DNA of 64,000 bases, taken from NCBI RefSeq assembly GCF_003224335.1, contig NZ_QKLF01000002.1, forward strand, positions 434,001 to 498,000, written 5' to 3'. Made by a program: the position numbers and the translations under genes. Position 1 is the stretch's first letter. Every line of letters begins with the position of its first letter. This document shows positions 47,385-56,844 of the stretch, piece by piece. Under the pieces are notes generated by a model, which saw nothing but the letters and a program-made list of their open reading frames with translations, was not told where the DNA came from and did not search any database. Origin of the DNA: Curtobacterium sp. MCJR17_055. Its GTDB lineage: Bacteria > Actinomycetota > Actinomycetes > Actinomycetales > Microbacteriaceae.

Positions 47385-48704
47385 CTAGGACCGGGAGACC
47401 TCGAGCTCCGGGTCGTACCGGATCGCGAGCACGGTGACGTCGTCCTCGTTGTGGCCGGCGCGACCGCGCTCCTCGAGCCGCTCGACGAGGTGGTCGGGGT
47501 CCGGGTCGGCGACGGCGAACTCCGCGAACCGGTCGACGGCGTCGAGACCGTCGCCGAACAGGTCGAGGACACCGTCGCTGACGCTGAGGATCACGTCGCC
47601 CGGACGGAGCACCGTCTCCTGCGTCGTCCAGGACGTCCCCACACCGATCGGCAGGTCGACGCTCCGGAGCCACTCGTGGCTGCCGTCCGCACGGAGCAGC
47701 AGGGTCAGGCCGTGCCCGGCGTCGACCCAGCGCGCGATCCCGTCGACGCTGACGTGCACGTGGAAGCAGGTCGTGAACTGCTCGGTGGCGGGCGCGTCCA
47801 GGCCCACGTCGAGGCCCGTCGCGGTGCGGCTCACCGCCTCGTCGGGCGCTCCCTCGCGGACGGACGAGCGCAGGACCGAACGCACGACGGCGGCGATCAT
47901 GCCCGCTCCGACGCCCTTGCCCATCACGTCCCCGAGCGTGAAGGCGGCGCCGTCCGTGATCGGGAACCAGTCGTAGAAGTCGCCGCCGACCGAGCGTGTC
48001 GGGAGGCACACGGCCCGGACCGTCAGCACGGCCGGGATGTCCACGGCGGTGACGGGCAGCAGGGAGCGCTGCACGAGGGCGGCCTGGCTGATCTCCGCCT
48101 CCGCCTGTTGTCGCAGGTCCTGCATCGCCTGCAACCGGACCACGGCCTGCCGGGCGAGCTCGTTCGTGACGCCGGCGACCCCGACGAAGACCACCAGGAC
48201 GACCACCAGGCGCACGACCTCGCTGGCGCCGAGTTCCGCCTGACCGACGACCGTCGGCAGAAGGAACGTCACCGCGGTGCCGATCAGCGGGTAGACGACG
48301 TGCTGCCGACCCGGTCGGGCGGCGATCCAGATCAGCGGGAGGAGCACGGCCGCGAGGAAGGGCGACCGGGCGTCGCCGGTCCCGAAGCGCAGCAGGCCGA
48401 TCGCGATGAAGTCGAGCGCGGGGACGAGCAGCTCGAACCGTGCGAGCCCGGGTCGCGCCACGAGCAGTCCGGTGAACGCCAGCCCGAGGAGCGCGAGTCC
48501 CGTCCCGGCCCACATGCTCGGCGCGTTCGTCACCGTGAGCCAGGGGAGCAGCACGCTGCAGACCGCGGCGACCACGGACACCGCGGCGATGACCGCCTGG
48601 TTCGTCAGCGGGGTCGTCCTGGCCGAGGACCGCACGGCCAGCGGCGCCGCACGGTCGGGAGCGGTGACCTGTGCGACGGCCGGGCCGGATGTCGTCTGCG
48701 CCAT
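47385..48704 (-). CDS. Membrane PP2C-type phosphatase (SpoIIE/RsbU family)
   Basis: A 439-residue protein with several N-terminal membrane helices (about 38-175), a short coiled coil (QAMQDLRQQAEAEISQAALVQRSLLP), and a SpoIIE catalytic domain (about 215-439) with GGDFYDWF, LGDVMGKGVGAG, DAGHGLTLL and the closing GHNEDDVTVLAIRY. Such phosphatases dephosphorylate anti-anti-sigma factors in partner-switching stress pathways. No anti-sigma or STAS gene is adjacent, so the target is encoded elsewhere. The ATG at 48704 is the family-consistent start. Confidence 0.9.
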   Translation of the reverse strand: MAQTTSGPAVAQVTAPDRAAPLAVRSSARTTPLTNQAVIAAVSVVAAVCSVLLPWLTVTNAPSMWAGTGLALLGLAFTGLLVARPGLARFELLVPALDFIAIGLLRFGTGDARSPFLAAVLLPLIWIAARPGRQHVVYPLIGTAVTFLLPTVVGQAELGASEVVRLVVVLVVFVGVAGVTNELARQAVVRLQAMQDLRQQAEAEISQAALVQRSLLPVTAVDIPAVLTVRAVCLPTRSVGGDFYDWFPITDGAAFTLGDVMGKGVGAGMIAAVVRSVLRSSVREGAPDEAVSRTATGLDVGLDAPATEQFTTCFHVHVSVDGIARWVDAGHGLTLLLRADGSHEWLRSVDLPIGVGTSWTTQETVLRPGDVILSVSDGVLDLFGDGLDAVDRFAEFAVADPDPDHLVERLEERGRAGHNEDDVTVLAIRYDPELEVSRS

Positions 48705-48838
48705 AGGTGACGAACGCTACCGGCCGTCCGCCGCGGGGGGAACGCGCCCGTTCGTGGGGCACGGCGCCCGGCGACGGCGAGCGGACGCGTCCGCGGGATC
48801 GCCCTCCGTCCGGGCACTCGATGCACGAGGATGGACCC

Positions 48839-49489
48839 GTGCGCACCCAGGAGACCCTGTCCGTCGACCAGGCCGTGGCGCGTGCGGTGGCGCTCGCCGA
48901 GGCGGGCGGCCGCAGCGTCGTCGGCATCGCCGGCGCTCCCGGGGCGGGCAAGTCCACGCTCGCCCGTCGGGTCGTCACCGAGGTCGTGACGCGGCTCGGT
49001 CCGGGCGTCGCCGTGCAGGTGCCGATGGACGGGTTCCACCTCGCGAACGCGGCCCTCGACACCCTCGGCCGGCGCGGACGCAAGGGCGCGGTCGACACGT
49101 TCGACGCCGCCGGGTACGTCGCACTCGTCCGGCGGCTGACCGCGACCGGGGGGACCGACGGCACGGTCTGGGCGCCCGACTTCGACCGTCGCGTCGACGA
49201 GCCCGTGGCCGGCAGCATCGCCGTCCCGCCGGAGACCGTGCTCGTGGTCTCCGAGGGCAACTACCTGCTCGACCAGACCGCCCCGTGGCGGGAGCTGCCC
49301 GACCTGTTCACCGAGACCTGGGCCTGCGTCGTCGACGACTCCGTGCGGATCGACCGACTGGTCGGCCGACACATGCGGCACGGCCGCGACCACGAGGCCG
49401 CCCGACGGTGGGCCGTGGAGGTCGACGGCGTGAACGCCGAGCGGGTGACGGCGGACCTGCACCGGGCCTCCGTCCTGGTCCGGACCTGA
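48839..49489 (+). CDS. P-loop nucleoside/nucleotide (uridine-kinase-like) kinase family protein
   Basis: A 216-residue P-loop kinase with Walker A GAPGAGKST at 32-40, PMDGFHLAN, the lid-like GRRGRKGAVDTFDAAGY and a DFDRRVDEP stretch. It belongs to the uridine kinase/PanK-like fold, annotated as nucleoside/nucleotide kinase or fructose kinase in relatives; the phosphate acceptor is unknown. The GTG at 48839 has GAGGATGG upstream; an ATG at 48821 is an alternative start. Confidence 0.82.
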   Translation: MRTQETLSVDQAVARAVALAEAGGRSVVGIAGAPGAGKSTLARRVVTEVVTRLGPGVAVQVPMDGFHLANAALDTLGRRGRKGAVDTFDAAGYVALVRRLTATGGTDGTVWAPDFDRRVDEPVAGSIAVPPETVLVVSEGNYLLDQTAPWRELPDLFTETWACVVDDSVRIDRLVGRHMRHGRDHEAARRWAVEVDGVNAERVTADLHRASVLVRT

Positions 49490-49533
49490 CCGGACCCACC
49501 GACGACAGCAGCACCGACCGACAGGAGCACGAC

Positions 49534-50373
49534 GTGACCATCGCCATCACCGGGGCCACCGGCAACATCGGCGGCGCCGTCGCCCGCGCGCTCGCCGCGG
49601 ACGAGGTGCCGTTCCGCATGGTCGTCCGCGACGCCTCCCGGGCCCCACGGCTGCCCGGGGCCGAGGTCGCCGTCGCGACGCACGCCGACGGCGACGCGGC
49701 CCGCGCCGCTCTCGAGGGCGTCGACGTCCTGTTCCTGGTGTCCGGTGCGGAGGCCCGTGACCGGCTCGACCAGCACCGCACCGTCGTGCGCGCAGCGGCC
49801 AGTGCCGGCGTGCAGCACGTCGTCTACACGTCCTTCCAGGGCGCGGCCCCCGACGCGACCTTCACGCTCGGCCGCGACCACTGGTGGACCGAGCAGGCGG
49901 TGCGCGACACCTCGATGGCGCACACGTTCCTGCGCGACTCGTTCTACCTGGACTTCGTCGAGGACCTCGTCGGCGAGGACGGGGTCATCCGGGGCCCGGC
50001 GGGCGACGGGGCGATGGCCGCCGTGGCCCGGGCCGACGTGGCACGTGTGGCGACCGCGGTCCTCCGTGCGCCGGAACGGCACATGGACCGCACGTACGAC
50101 CTGACCGGACCCGCGGCGATCACGCTCGAGCAGGCGGCCGCGACCGTCAGCGCCGTCCGGGGTCGGCCGGTGAGCTACCACCGCGAGACGGTGGAGGAGG
50201 CCTACGCTTCCCGGCAGCGCTGGGACCCGGAGCCGTGGCAGGCCGACGCGTGGGTGAGCACCTACACGGCGATCGGCGAGGGCGCGCTGGTGAAGGTGTC
50301 CGGGGACGTCGAGCGCGTGACCGGGCAGGCGCCGATGTCGCTCCGCCAGGTCCTGGAGGCCCGGAGCGCCTGA
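49534..50373 (+). CDS. NmrA-like NAD(P)-binding protein
   Basis: A 279-residue atypical SDR. The glycine motif TGATGNIGG near residue 6-14 binds NAD(P), and YTSFQGAAP, SFYLDFVEDLV and DLTGPAAITLEQAA follow the NmrA/quinone reductase-2 pattern. These proteins act as redox sensors or reductases. The start is GTG at 49534 with ACAGGAG about eight bases upstream. It follows the kinase gene by 44 bp. Confidence 0.85.
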   Translation: MTIAITGATGNIGGAVARALAADEVPFRMVVRDASRAPRLPGAEVAVATHADGDAARAALEGVDVLFLVSGAEARDRLDQHRTVVRAAASAGVQHVVYTSFQGAAPDATFTLGRDHWWTEQAVRDTSMAHTFLRDSFYLDFVEDLVGEDGVIRGPAGDGAMAAVARADVARVATAVLRAPERHMDRTYDLTGPAAITLEQAAATVSAVRGRPVSYHRETVEEAYASRQRWDPEPWQADAWVSTYTAIGEGALVKVSGDVERVTGQAPMSLRQVLEARSA

Positions 50374-50449
50374 CCGCGCCGGTCGCGGCCCGCTCACGGT
50401 GCGCTGTGCGCGGTGCGCGGTGCGGGAGGCGATTCGCGGTGCGGGAGGT

Positions 50450-51733
50450 TCAGCGCACCTTCCGTGCGGACAGGGACCCGACGACGCCGAGGAGCAGCAC
50501 CGCCACCAGGACGGTCAGCAGCGGTGCCGTCCAGCCGCCGGTCGCCCCGTGCAGGGCCCCGGCCACGAGCGGCCCCGCCGACCCGATCAGGTACCCGCCG
50601 CCCTGCACGAACGCGGACAGCCGGCGGGCGTCGTCGTCGTTCGACACGAGCCGCACGATGACGATGAAGATGATCGTGATGCCGCCGCCCTGGGCAGCCC
50701 CGCCGAGCACCGACCACAGCAACCAGAGCTGTGGGGCGACGAGCAGGCCGAGGGGCATCGCGAGCCAGAAGAACGCGACGAGGGCGATGATGGCGCGCGG
50801 CCGGAACCGGCTGGCGAGCACCGGCACCCCGAGCGCCCCGACGACCGCCAGGATTTGGAACACCGAGGAGCTCGCTCCGGACGACGCCGTGTCGAAGCCG
50901 ATCTCGTCGTGCAGCAGCGTCGGGATCCAGGCGGTCAGCGCGTAGTACGAGAACGCCTGCCCACCGAACGCGAGCATGAGCCCCCACGTCACCCAGCGCT
51001 TGGCGGGGTGCGGCAGGGTCGCCACGACGGGGGCCGCCGGGACCGTGCGGACCGCGCCGGTGTCCAGGACCTGGTCGATCGGTCCGGTCGCCGGCACCGG
51101 TCCGGAGTCGCGGTCGACACCACGCCATGCGGCACCCGCCCCGACCGCGTAGGTCCACGCGGCACCGGCGACGACCGCGAGCACGGCCCAGATCGCGATC
51201 GCGACCGGCCAGCCCCAGACGGCTGCGATCGGTGCCGTGCCGAGTGAGGTCGTCATCGACCCGACGTTGAGCGCGGACGTGTACACGCCCGTGACCAGGC
51301 CGACCCGTTTCGGTGAGGTGTCCCGCCGGATGACGACCGGGATCACCACGTTGCCGATCGTGATGCCGATGCCGATCACCGCGGTGCCGACGAGCAGCGC
51401 GGCCTCGTGCGGGACCGACCGGAGGACGGTGCCGACGAGCACGATGAGCAGCGACAGCGACACGGCGCGCTCCGCGGTGAACCGGGCGATGACCCAGCTG
51501 GCGAACGGCGTCGCGAGGGCGAAGCAGAGCACCGGGATCGTGGTGAGGAGCCCGGCGACCGTCGCGGTCATGCCGAGGTCGACCCGGATGTCCCCGATGA
51601 CCGGCGCCGGCGCGACGATCGGGCCGCGGAAGTTCAGCGCGACGAGGACGATCGCGGCGGGCAGCAGCCACGCGGCCCCGCGGAGTCCGGCACGGCGAGC
51701 TGCCGCGCCGGTGGTCTCGCCCCTGCCGCTCAC
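50450..51733 (-). CDS. MFS transporter (CynX/NimT type)
   Basis: A 427-residue permease with about twelve helices. The N-terminal half has LVALNFRGPIVAPAPVIGDIR, typical of the cyanate/2-nitroimidazole exporter family, and the second half GGQAFSYYALTAWIPTLLHD. The GTG at 51733 overlaps the HAD phosphatase stop by GTGA, so the two form an operon; longer N-terminal readings would run into that gene. The substrate is unknown. Confidence 0.88.
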   Translation of the reverse strand: MSGRGETTGAAARRAGLRGAAWLLPAAIVLVALNFRGPIVAPAPVIGDIRVDLGMTATVAGLLTTIPVLCFALATPFASWVIARFTAERAVSLSLLIVLVGTVLRSVPHEAALLVGTAVIGIGITIGNVVIPVVIRRDTSPKRVGLVTGVYTSALNVGSMTTSLGTAPIAAVWGWPVAIAIWAVLAVVAGAAWTYAVGAGAAWRGVDRDSGPVPATGPIDQVLDTGAVRTVPAAPVVATLPHPAKRWVTWGLMLAFGGQAFSYYALTAWIPTLLHDEIGFDTASSGASSSVFQILAVVGALGVPVLASRFRPRAIIALVAFFWLAMPLGLLVAPQLWLLWSVLGGAAQGGGITIIFIVIVRLVSNDDDARRLSAFVQGGGYLIGSAGPLVAGALHGATGGWTAPLLTVLVAVLLLGVVGSLSARKVR

Positions 51734-52404
51734 GTGCTCGGCAGCAGGATCGGCAGCAGGTCGAGCGGGGTCGCCGCCTGCGCGACGGTGCCCGCGGCCT
51801 CGGCGGGGGAGCCGTACCCCCACTCGGCGAAGACGGTCGGGACGCCGTGCGCAGCCGCCCCCTCGACGTCGTGCAGGCGGTCCCCGACGAGCACCGGACG
51901 GCTGATGTCGAACCCACGGGCGTCGAGCCGGCGCAGGGCCTCCTCGACCACGTCGGCCTTGGCGGAGCGCACCTCGTCGTCGCTCGCCCCGGTGATGACG
52001 TCGATGTCCCCGGTCAGGCCGTAGTGCTCGAGGATGTAGGTCGCCGGGGTCTCGGGCTTGCTCGTCGCGGTCGAGATCGGCACGCCGGCCTCGTGCAGGG
52101 TGTGCAGGACGACGTCGATGCCCGGGTACATGCGGGAGTCGAGTGCTCCGTGCGAGAAGTAGTGCTCGCGGTACACGGCGAGGGTGCGCTCGGTGAGCTC
52201 GTCGTCCATGCCCATCGCGATGCGGAAGGTGTCGAGGATCGGCGGCCCCACGAACGACATGAGGGTGTCCTGGTCGGGCACGGGGACGCCGACCTGTCGG
52301 AACGTGTGCGTCAGGCTCTCGATGATGCCCGGCGCCGAGTCGCTGATGGTGCCGTCGAGGTCGAACAGGACGGCGGTGAAGGGGCGCTCCGGGCTGCTTG
52401 TCAT
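51730..52404 (-). CDS. HAD-family hydrolase (phosphoglycolate phosphatase-like)
   Basis: A 224-residue HAD phosphatase. Motif I is DLDGT with nucleophile Asp15 and Asp17, motif II TATSKP, motif III the lysine in SAKAD, and motif IV VGDRLHDVEGA. The helical cap between motifs I and II is of the Gph/PpaX kind. Downstream overlap with the MFS gene suggests linked expression, but no shared pathway is evident. Confidence 0.9.
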   Translation of the reverse strand: MTSSPERPFTAVLFDLDGTISDSAPGIIESLTHTFRQVGVPVPDQDTLMSFVGPPILDTFRIAMGMDDELTERTLAVYREHYFSHGALDSRMYPGIDVVLHTLHEAGVPISTATSKPETPATYILEHYGLTGDIDVITGASDDEVRSAKADVVEEALRRLDARGFDISRPVLVGDRLHDVEGAAAHGVPTVFAEWGYGSPAEAAGTVAQAATPLDLLPILLPST

Positions 52405-52519
52405 GTCCCGCCCAGCCTAGCCGCGCCGCCGGAGCCGCCCGGCGGCGGGGTGAGCCGCCCGCCGGGGCGGGTCGGGCCTCCCGGCCCGCGGTCGGAACCG
52501 AGTCGCGGCGCCGGCGCGC

Positions 52520-53215
52520 TCAGAAGAGGCGCGCGTGCCCGCCCTCGATGCCGCGCATCTCGTCGTAGTCGAGGACGAGGCAGCGGATGCCGCGGTCCTC
52601 GGCCAGGGTGCGGGCCTGGGGGGCGAACGACTGTGCCGCCAGGACGCCCTGCACCGGCCGCAGGTGCGGGTCGCGGTTCATGAGCTCGAGGTAGCGGGTG
52701 AGCTGCTCGACGGCGTCGATGTTGGCGTTCCGCTTCATCTCGACCGCGACGCTCGCGCCCGCGTCGTCCCGCGCCAGGATGTCGACCGGACCGATGGCGG
52801 TCATGTACTCGCGGCGGACCAGCGTGTGGCCGTCACCGAGGAGCTCGATCTGCTCGGCGAGGAGCTGCTGCAGGTGCGCCTCCACCCCGTCCTTGACCAG
52901 ACCGGGGTCGACGCCGAGGTCGTGCGACTCGTCGGCGACCACCTCGTGGATGCTGACGATGAGGCGGTCCTGCGTCTTCTTCTGTGTGACCGTCCACACC
53001 TGCGTGATGCCTGCGGAGGCCTGGTCGTCGTCGGGTTCCGCGATCGCGATCGAACACGGCGGGCTCATCCAGTTGAGCGGCTTGTAGCTGCCGCCGTCCG
53101 AGTGGACGAGGAGCGAGCCGTCGGCCTTCAGCATGAGGAGCCGGGTCGCGAGGGGCAGGTGGGCCGACAGGCGACCGGCGTAGTCGACGGAGCAGCGGGC
53201 GATGACGAGACGCAC
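52520..53215 (-). CDS. nucS: Endonuclease NucS (mismatch-specific)
   Basis: A 231-residue archaeal/actinobacterial EndoMS-type nuclease responsible for non-canonical mismatch repair in Actinobacteria, which lack MutS/MutL. The N-terminal dimerisation domain is followed by a RecB-like nuclease core with Asp145, Glu159 and Lys161 ([10 protein letters not shown]...VEMKR), matching the catalytic triad spacing of NucS. NucS cuts both strands at G-T, G-G and T-T mismatches and interacts with the clamp (DnaN). The start is GTG at 53215. Confidence 0.94.
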   Translation of the reverse strand: MRLVIARCSVDYAGRLSAHLPLATRLLMLKADGSLLVHSDGGSYKPLNWMSPPCSIAIAEPDDDQASAGITQVWTVTQKKTQDRLIVSIHEVVADESHDLGVDPGLVKDGVEAHLQQLLAEQIELLGDGHTLVRREYMTAIGPVDILARDDAGASVAVEMKRNANIDAVEQLTRYLELMNRDPHLRPVQGVLAAQSFAPQARTLAEDRGIRCLVLDYDEMRGIEGGHARLF

Positions 53216-53323
53216 CCGGGAAGCCTAACGGGGATCGCAGGCGGCCCGGCGGGTCGCCCGCCGGCCCCTGTGCTCGCTGCTCGCTGCTCGCTGCTCCGGG
53301 CGGAGGCAGTCGGTGCCGGCGGC

Positions 53324-54625
53324 TCAGCGTCGCCGGTCAGCCGTGTCGGTCCGGTCGGCCCCGCCAGCCGCGCCGGCCGGGAGGCCGGGGTCGCCGCCGG
53401 TCCGTCCGTCGCCCGGGCGGGTGATCGCGGTCCGCTCCCGCGCGGCACCGGACGCGAGGCCGGCCGCGATGATGAACACGAACACGATGAGGAGCCCGTT
53501 GAGGAGGCCGACGTGCTCGCCGGTGAACCCGATGATCGGCGGTCCGGCGAGGAACGCCACGTAGCCGATCGTCGCGACGGCGCTGACCTTGGCGGCCGCG
53601 GTGCGGGGGTCGTCCGCGGCGGCCGACATCCCCATCGGGAACCCGAGCGATGCACCGAGCCCCCAGAGCACGACACCGACGATCGCGATCGGGACGTTCG
53701 GCACGAAGATGAGCATGCCGAGGCCGACGACCGCGACCACCGCGCTCGCCCGGAGCACCGGGACCCGTCCGAACCGGTCGATGAGGGGGCTGCCGGCGAC
53801 GCGACCGACGGTCATCGCGGCGAGGAAGACGGCGAGCACGGCCGAACCGCCGTCGTTCGCCAGGCCGTGGCCGTCGATCATCGCGAGGGGCAGCCAGTCG
53901 TTCGCGGAGCCCTCGGCCAGGGCCATGCCGAGCACGACGACCCCGATGAGGAGGGTCGACGGCTGCTTCCAGATCGCCCACCGCGAGACCGGCAGTGCCA
54001 CCGGGCTGGTGTCGGTCGGCTCGGGCTCGACGTGCCGGTCCTCGCCGAACCAGCGGATGGCGACGAGCATCGCCAGGCTCGTGATGACGCCGACGACCAC
54101 GAAGTGCAGCGCGACCGGGACCTCGAAGCGCTCGGCGAGGGCGCCGATGCCCGCGCCGGCGAGCGTCCCGACGCTGAACGCCGCGTGGAACAGCGGCATG
54201 ATCGTCCGGCCGCCGAGTCGCTCGGCGGTCGCTCCGGACACGTTCATCGACACGTCGCACAGGCCGTTGCCGAACCCGAACGCGATGAGGCAGATCCAGA
54301 TCGCGGCGAAGCCCCAGTCCATCGTGACGGCGATGCCCGCGGCCACCATGCCGAGCGCCAGGCACGCGGCGGCCACGAGGACACCGCGACGGGCACCGAG
54401 CCTCGCGACGATGTGGCCGGCGAAGGTCAGGCCGGCGATCGACCCGACCGACATGCCGAGGACGAGCAGGCCCATCGTGAAGGTCGAGGCGTCCAGGGAG
54501 TCCCGCACGCTCGGCACGCGTCCGAGCCAGGTCGCGATGTCGAGCCCGGACAGGGTGAACACCACGAACACCGCGTTGCGCCAGGCGCGGGTCGTCGGAG
54601 CGGGGCGGGTACCGGCCGTCGTCAT
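53324..54625 (-). CDS. MFS transporter
   Basis: A 433-residue permease with about twelve helices; GLDIATWLGRVPSVRD near the N-terminus and RFGRVPVLRASAV in the middle loop resemble fucose-permease-like or YfmO/YbjJ-type MFS proteins. A Gly/Asp/Arg-rich tail of ~35 residues is likely cytoplasmic. It is divergent from the LacI-type regulator with a perfect palindrome in between, so LacI probably represses it. Confidence 0.87.
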   Translation of the reverse strand: MTTAGTRPAPTTRAWRNAVFVVFTLSGLDIATWLGRVPSVRDSLDASTFTMGLLVLGMSVGSIAGLTFAGHIVARLGARRGVLVAAACLALGMVAAGIAVTMDWGFAAIWICLIAFGFGNGLCDVSMNVSGATAERLGGRTIMPLFHAAFSVGTLAGAGIGALAERFEVPVALHFVVVGVITSLAMLVAIRWFGEDRHVEPEPTDTSPVALPVSRWAIWKQPSTLLIGVVVLGMALAEGSANDWLPLAMIDGHGLANDGGSAVLAVFLAAMTVGRVAGSPLIDRFGRVPVLRASAVVAVVGLGMLIFVPNVPIAIVGVVLWGLGASLGFPMGMSAAADDPRTAAAKVSAVATIGYVAFLAGPPIIGFTGEHVGLLNGLLIVFVFIIAAGLASGAARERTAITRPGDGRTGGDPGLPAGAAGGADRTDTADRRR

Positions 54626-54637
54626 GGAACTGTCCGA

Positions 54638-54651
54638 TCGAATCGATTCGA
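54638..54651. promoter_or_regulatory. LacI-type operator candidate
   Basis: TCGAATCGATTCGA is a perfect 14-bp palindrome with a central CG step, as in LacI-family operators. It lies 13 bp before the MFS start and 29 bp before the LacI start. A second dyad, CGTTA CGC TAACG, follows at 54663-54675. Confidence 0.65.
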
Positions 54652-54679
54652 GGAGGGGTAGCCGTTACGCTAACGAGCG

Positions 54680-55900
54680 ATGGACGACACGGCAAGTGAC
54701 CCCGGCGCGTCGGGCCCCCGCCCGGGCGTGGACCGCACCGACGGTCCGGACGACGCCCCCACGGCCGACGCTGCCCGGAGACCCGACGCTGCGGGCGCAC
54801 CCCGGGCCTCCCGGTCCGGTCGCCCCACGCGCCCGACGCTCGCCGCCGTCGCCCGTGCGGCCGGCGTCGCGCCGTCCACCGCCTCCCTCGCCTTCAGCGG
54901 TACCGGCCCGGTGTCCGAGGACACCCGCCAGCGCATCCTCGCCGTCGCCGCCGAGCTCGGCTACGACGGACCGGACCCACGCGCCCGCTCCCTCCGGCGT
55001 GGGCGGTCCGGCGTGATCGGCGTCGTGCTCGACGACCGTCTGAGCGACGCGTTCCGCGACCCCGTGAACGTCCTCACCCTGGACGGCATCGCCGAGGTCG
55101 CCGGAGCCGCGGGGGTGTCGCTGCTCCTCGTCCGGAGCCCGCTCGACGACGAGCGCGGCATGGCACCGCTCGTCGACGCCCCGATGGACGCCGTCATCCT
55201 CATCGGGTGCAACGTCCGGATCGACCCGGCGGTCGCCGTCCTCCGGCGACGCTCGATCCCCGTCGTCGCGATCGAGGCGGACGCCATCGAGGGCGCCGTC
55301 CCCGTGCACCTCGACAACCGCGACGCGTCCCGACGGGCTGCCGCGTTCCTCCACGACCTCGGTCACCGGCAGGTCACCGTCGTGACCCTGCCCCTCGACA
55401 GCGCCCGGGAGCGCGGTCCCGTCAGCGCCGAGCGGGAGCGCGCATCGTCCGCGTTCACCACGACCGAGCGACTCCGCGGCGTCCGGGACGTCTACCCGGA
55501 CGCACCGGCGATCGCGTCGGCAGGCAGCTCGGTCGAGGAGGGCCGCATCGCCGGAGCGGCGCTCTTCACCCCCGGCGTCGAGCCCCCCACCGCGGTCGTC
55601 GCACAGAGCGACCTGCTCGCGGTCGGGGTGATCTCGGCCGCGCTCGACGCCGGACTCCGCGTCCCCGAGGACGTCAGCGTCGTGGGCTTCGACGGCATCC
55701 ACGTGGACGACAGCCTGCTCTACCGATCCCCGATCCGGCAGTTGACGACGCTCGTGCAGCCGTTCGTGCCGAAGGGCGAAGCGGCAGCCCGCGCCGCACT
55801 CGCCATGCTCGAGGGGGAGTCGCCCGAGCCGGCGTCGTTCCGGTCCGAGCTGCGGATCGGCGACACAACGGGACCACCGAGCGGGCGACAGCGCGACTGA
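54680..55900 (+). CDS. LacI-family transcriptional regulator
   Basis: A 406-residue repressor. The helix-turn-helix (PTLAAVARAAGVAPSTASLAFSG) occupies about 52-74 and the hinge region ends near residue 105; the periplasmic-binding-protein-like ligand domain follows, with SDLLAVGVISAAL and VGFDGI. The ~50-residue Asp/Ala/Pro-rich stretch before the HTH is unusual, so the true start may lie further in. Divergent placement and the palindrome between the genes suggest control of the MFS exporter gene and itself. Confidence 0.88.
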   Translation: MDDTASDPGASGPRPGVDRTDGPDDAPTADAARRPDAAGAPRASRSGRPTRPTLAAVARAAGVAPSTASLAFSGTGPVSEDTRQRILAVAAELGYDGPDPRARSLRRGRSGVIGVVLDDRLSDAFRDPVNVLTLDGIAEVAGAAGVSLLLVRSPLDDERGMAPLVDAPMDAVILIGCNVRIDPAVAVLRRRSIPVVAIEADAIEGAVPVHLDNRDASRRAAAFLHDLGHRQVTVVTLPLDSARERGPVSAERERASSAFTTTERLRGVRDVYPDAPAIASAGSSVEEGRIAGAALFTPGVEPPTAVVAQSDLLAVGVISAALDAGLRVPEDVSVVGFDGIHVDDSLLYRSPIRQLTTLVQPFVPKGEAAARAALAMLEGESPEPASFRSELRIGDTTGPPSGRQRD

Positions 55901-55992
55901 CGGCGTGGACCGCGTGCGGTCCGTCGGTGGGCGGATGGGCGAGCGGCCCGCGGCCGTGCGCGTGCGTCCGCCCGCGCCGCGGGTCACCGCGA

Positions 55993-56250
55993 CTACCCGT
56001 CGAACGCCTCGAAGTCCGGGACGTCGAACGGGTTGTCGAGGTCGCCGTCGTCGCGGTCCTCGTCGGGGACGTCCTCGACCTCGAACGCAATCGCCACCCC
56101 GGGGGTCACGACCACGTCGAGTGCCCGGTTCCCGTAGAGGGTCACCGTCACGACGTCGGCGCCGGCACGATCCGCCGCCACCACGGCTGCTTCCAGCGCG
56201 TGCAGGTCCTGGCCCTGCGCGAGCGCGTGCGACGTGCCGTCGACGGTCAT
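55993..56250 (-). CDS. Small acidic protein of unknown function
   Basis: An 85-residue protein with a beta-alpha-beta-like start (MTVDGTSHAL..., ALEAAVVAADRAGADVVTVTLYGN) and a strongly acidic tail (EDVPDEDRDDGDLDNPFD). It has no signal or membrane helix. I do not recognise the family. The ATG at 56250 is chosen; a TTG at 56265 in frame is an alternative, and neither has a clear ribosome site. It is convergent with the LacI gene. Confidence 0.6.
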   Translation of the reverse strand: MTVDGTSHALAQGQDLHALEAAVVAADRAGADVVTVTLYGNRALDVVVTPGVAIAFEVEDVPDEDRDDGDLDNPFDVPDFEAFDG

Positions 56251-56407
56251 CGTGATCCGGCGCAAGGGGTTCCCGTCTGTCGACCGTGCCCGAGTAGGCT
56301 GCGGCTACCGGCCATCCAAGCAACACGGCCCAGGAGCCATTCCCAGCTACCGGGTGGTTCGAGCAGCGGCGGCTCCCGTCATCACCCGGTGGCCTGGCGA
56401 GGTCGGC

Positions 56408-56788
56408 ATGGGATTCATCAGCTACGACAGTCTGGTCGTCGTCGTGGACGACCGCACGCTCACCCATCTCCAGATCGTCATCGTCAACAAGCTGCGTCGG
56501 GGCGAGGCGTTCTTGATGTCGTGGAAGGACGCCGCGGACGTGGGGTCCGGGCGGAGTTCGATCTGGCTGCACCCGAACGTCCTCGTGCACTTCAAGTTCG
56601 ACGGCAGTCGTGTCCCGGCGATCAACGAGCGGTGGTTGCGGGAACTCGCCGCTTCCGCTTCGAGTTCCCGGGGGCTGGTCGTCACGCGCGAGGACGGCGA
56701 CGTGACGGACCTCCGTCCCAAGCCCGGTCCGCCACGCCGCACGACGGCACTCGCCGCCACCGCTCCGCGCGACGAGACGGCGCCGTAG
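56408..56788 (+). CDS. Microbacteriaceae-type small protein (DUF7882-like)
   Basis: A 126-residue protein opening MGFISYDSLVVVVDDRTL, then HLQIVIVNKLRRGEAFLMSW, a DVGSGRSSIWLHP motif, VHFKFDG and NERWLRELAASASSSRGL. From memory this pattern recurs as several paralogues per genome in Microbacteriaceae and is sometimes annotated as a ligase-like protein; no catalytic residues are visible. The ATG at 56408 gives that family start. A Pro/Arg-rich tail ends the protein, which is convergent with ctaD. Confidence 0.7.
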   Translation: MGFISYDSLVVVVDDRTLTHLQIVIVNKLRRGEAFLMSWKDAADVGSGRSSIWLHPNVLVHFKFDGSRVPAINERWLRELAASASSSRGLVVTREDGDVTDLRPKPGPPRRTTALAATAPRDETAP

Positions 56789-56844
56789 CGGGACCACCGC
56801 CCGCACAGCGCGGCGGTCCGGAGGGAGCGGAGTGGGATCCGTGG

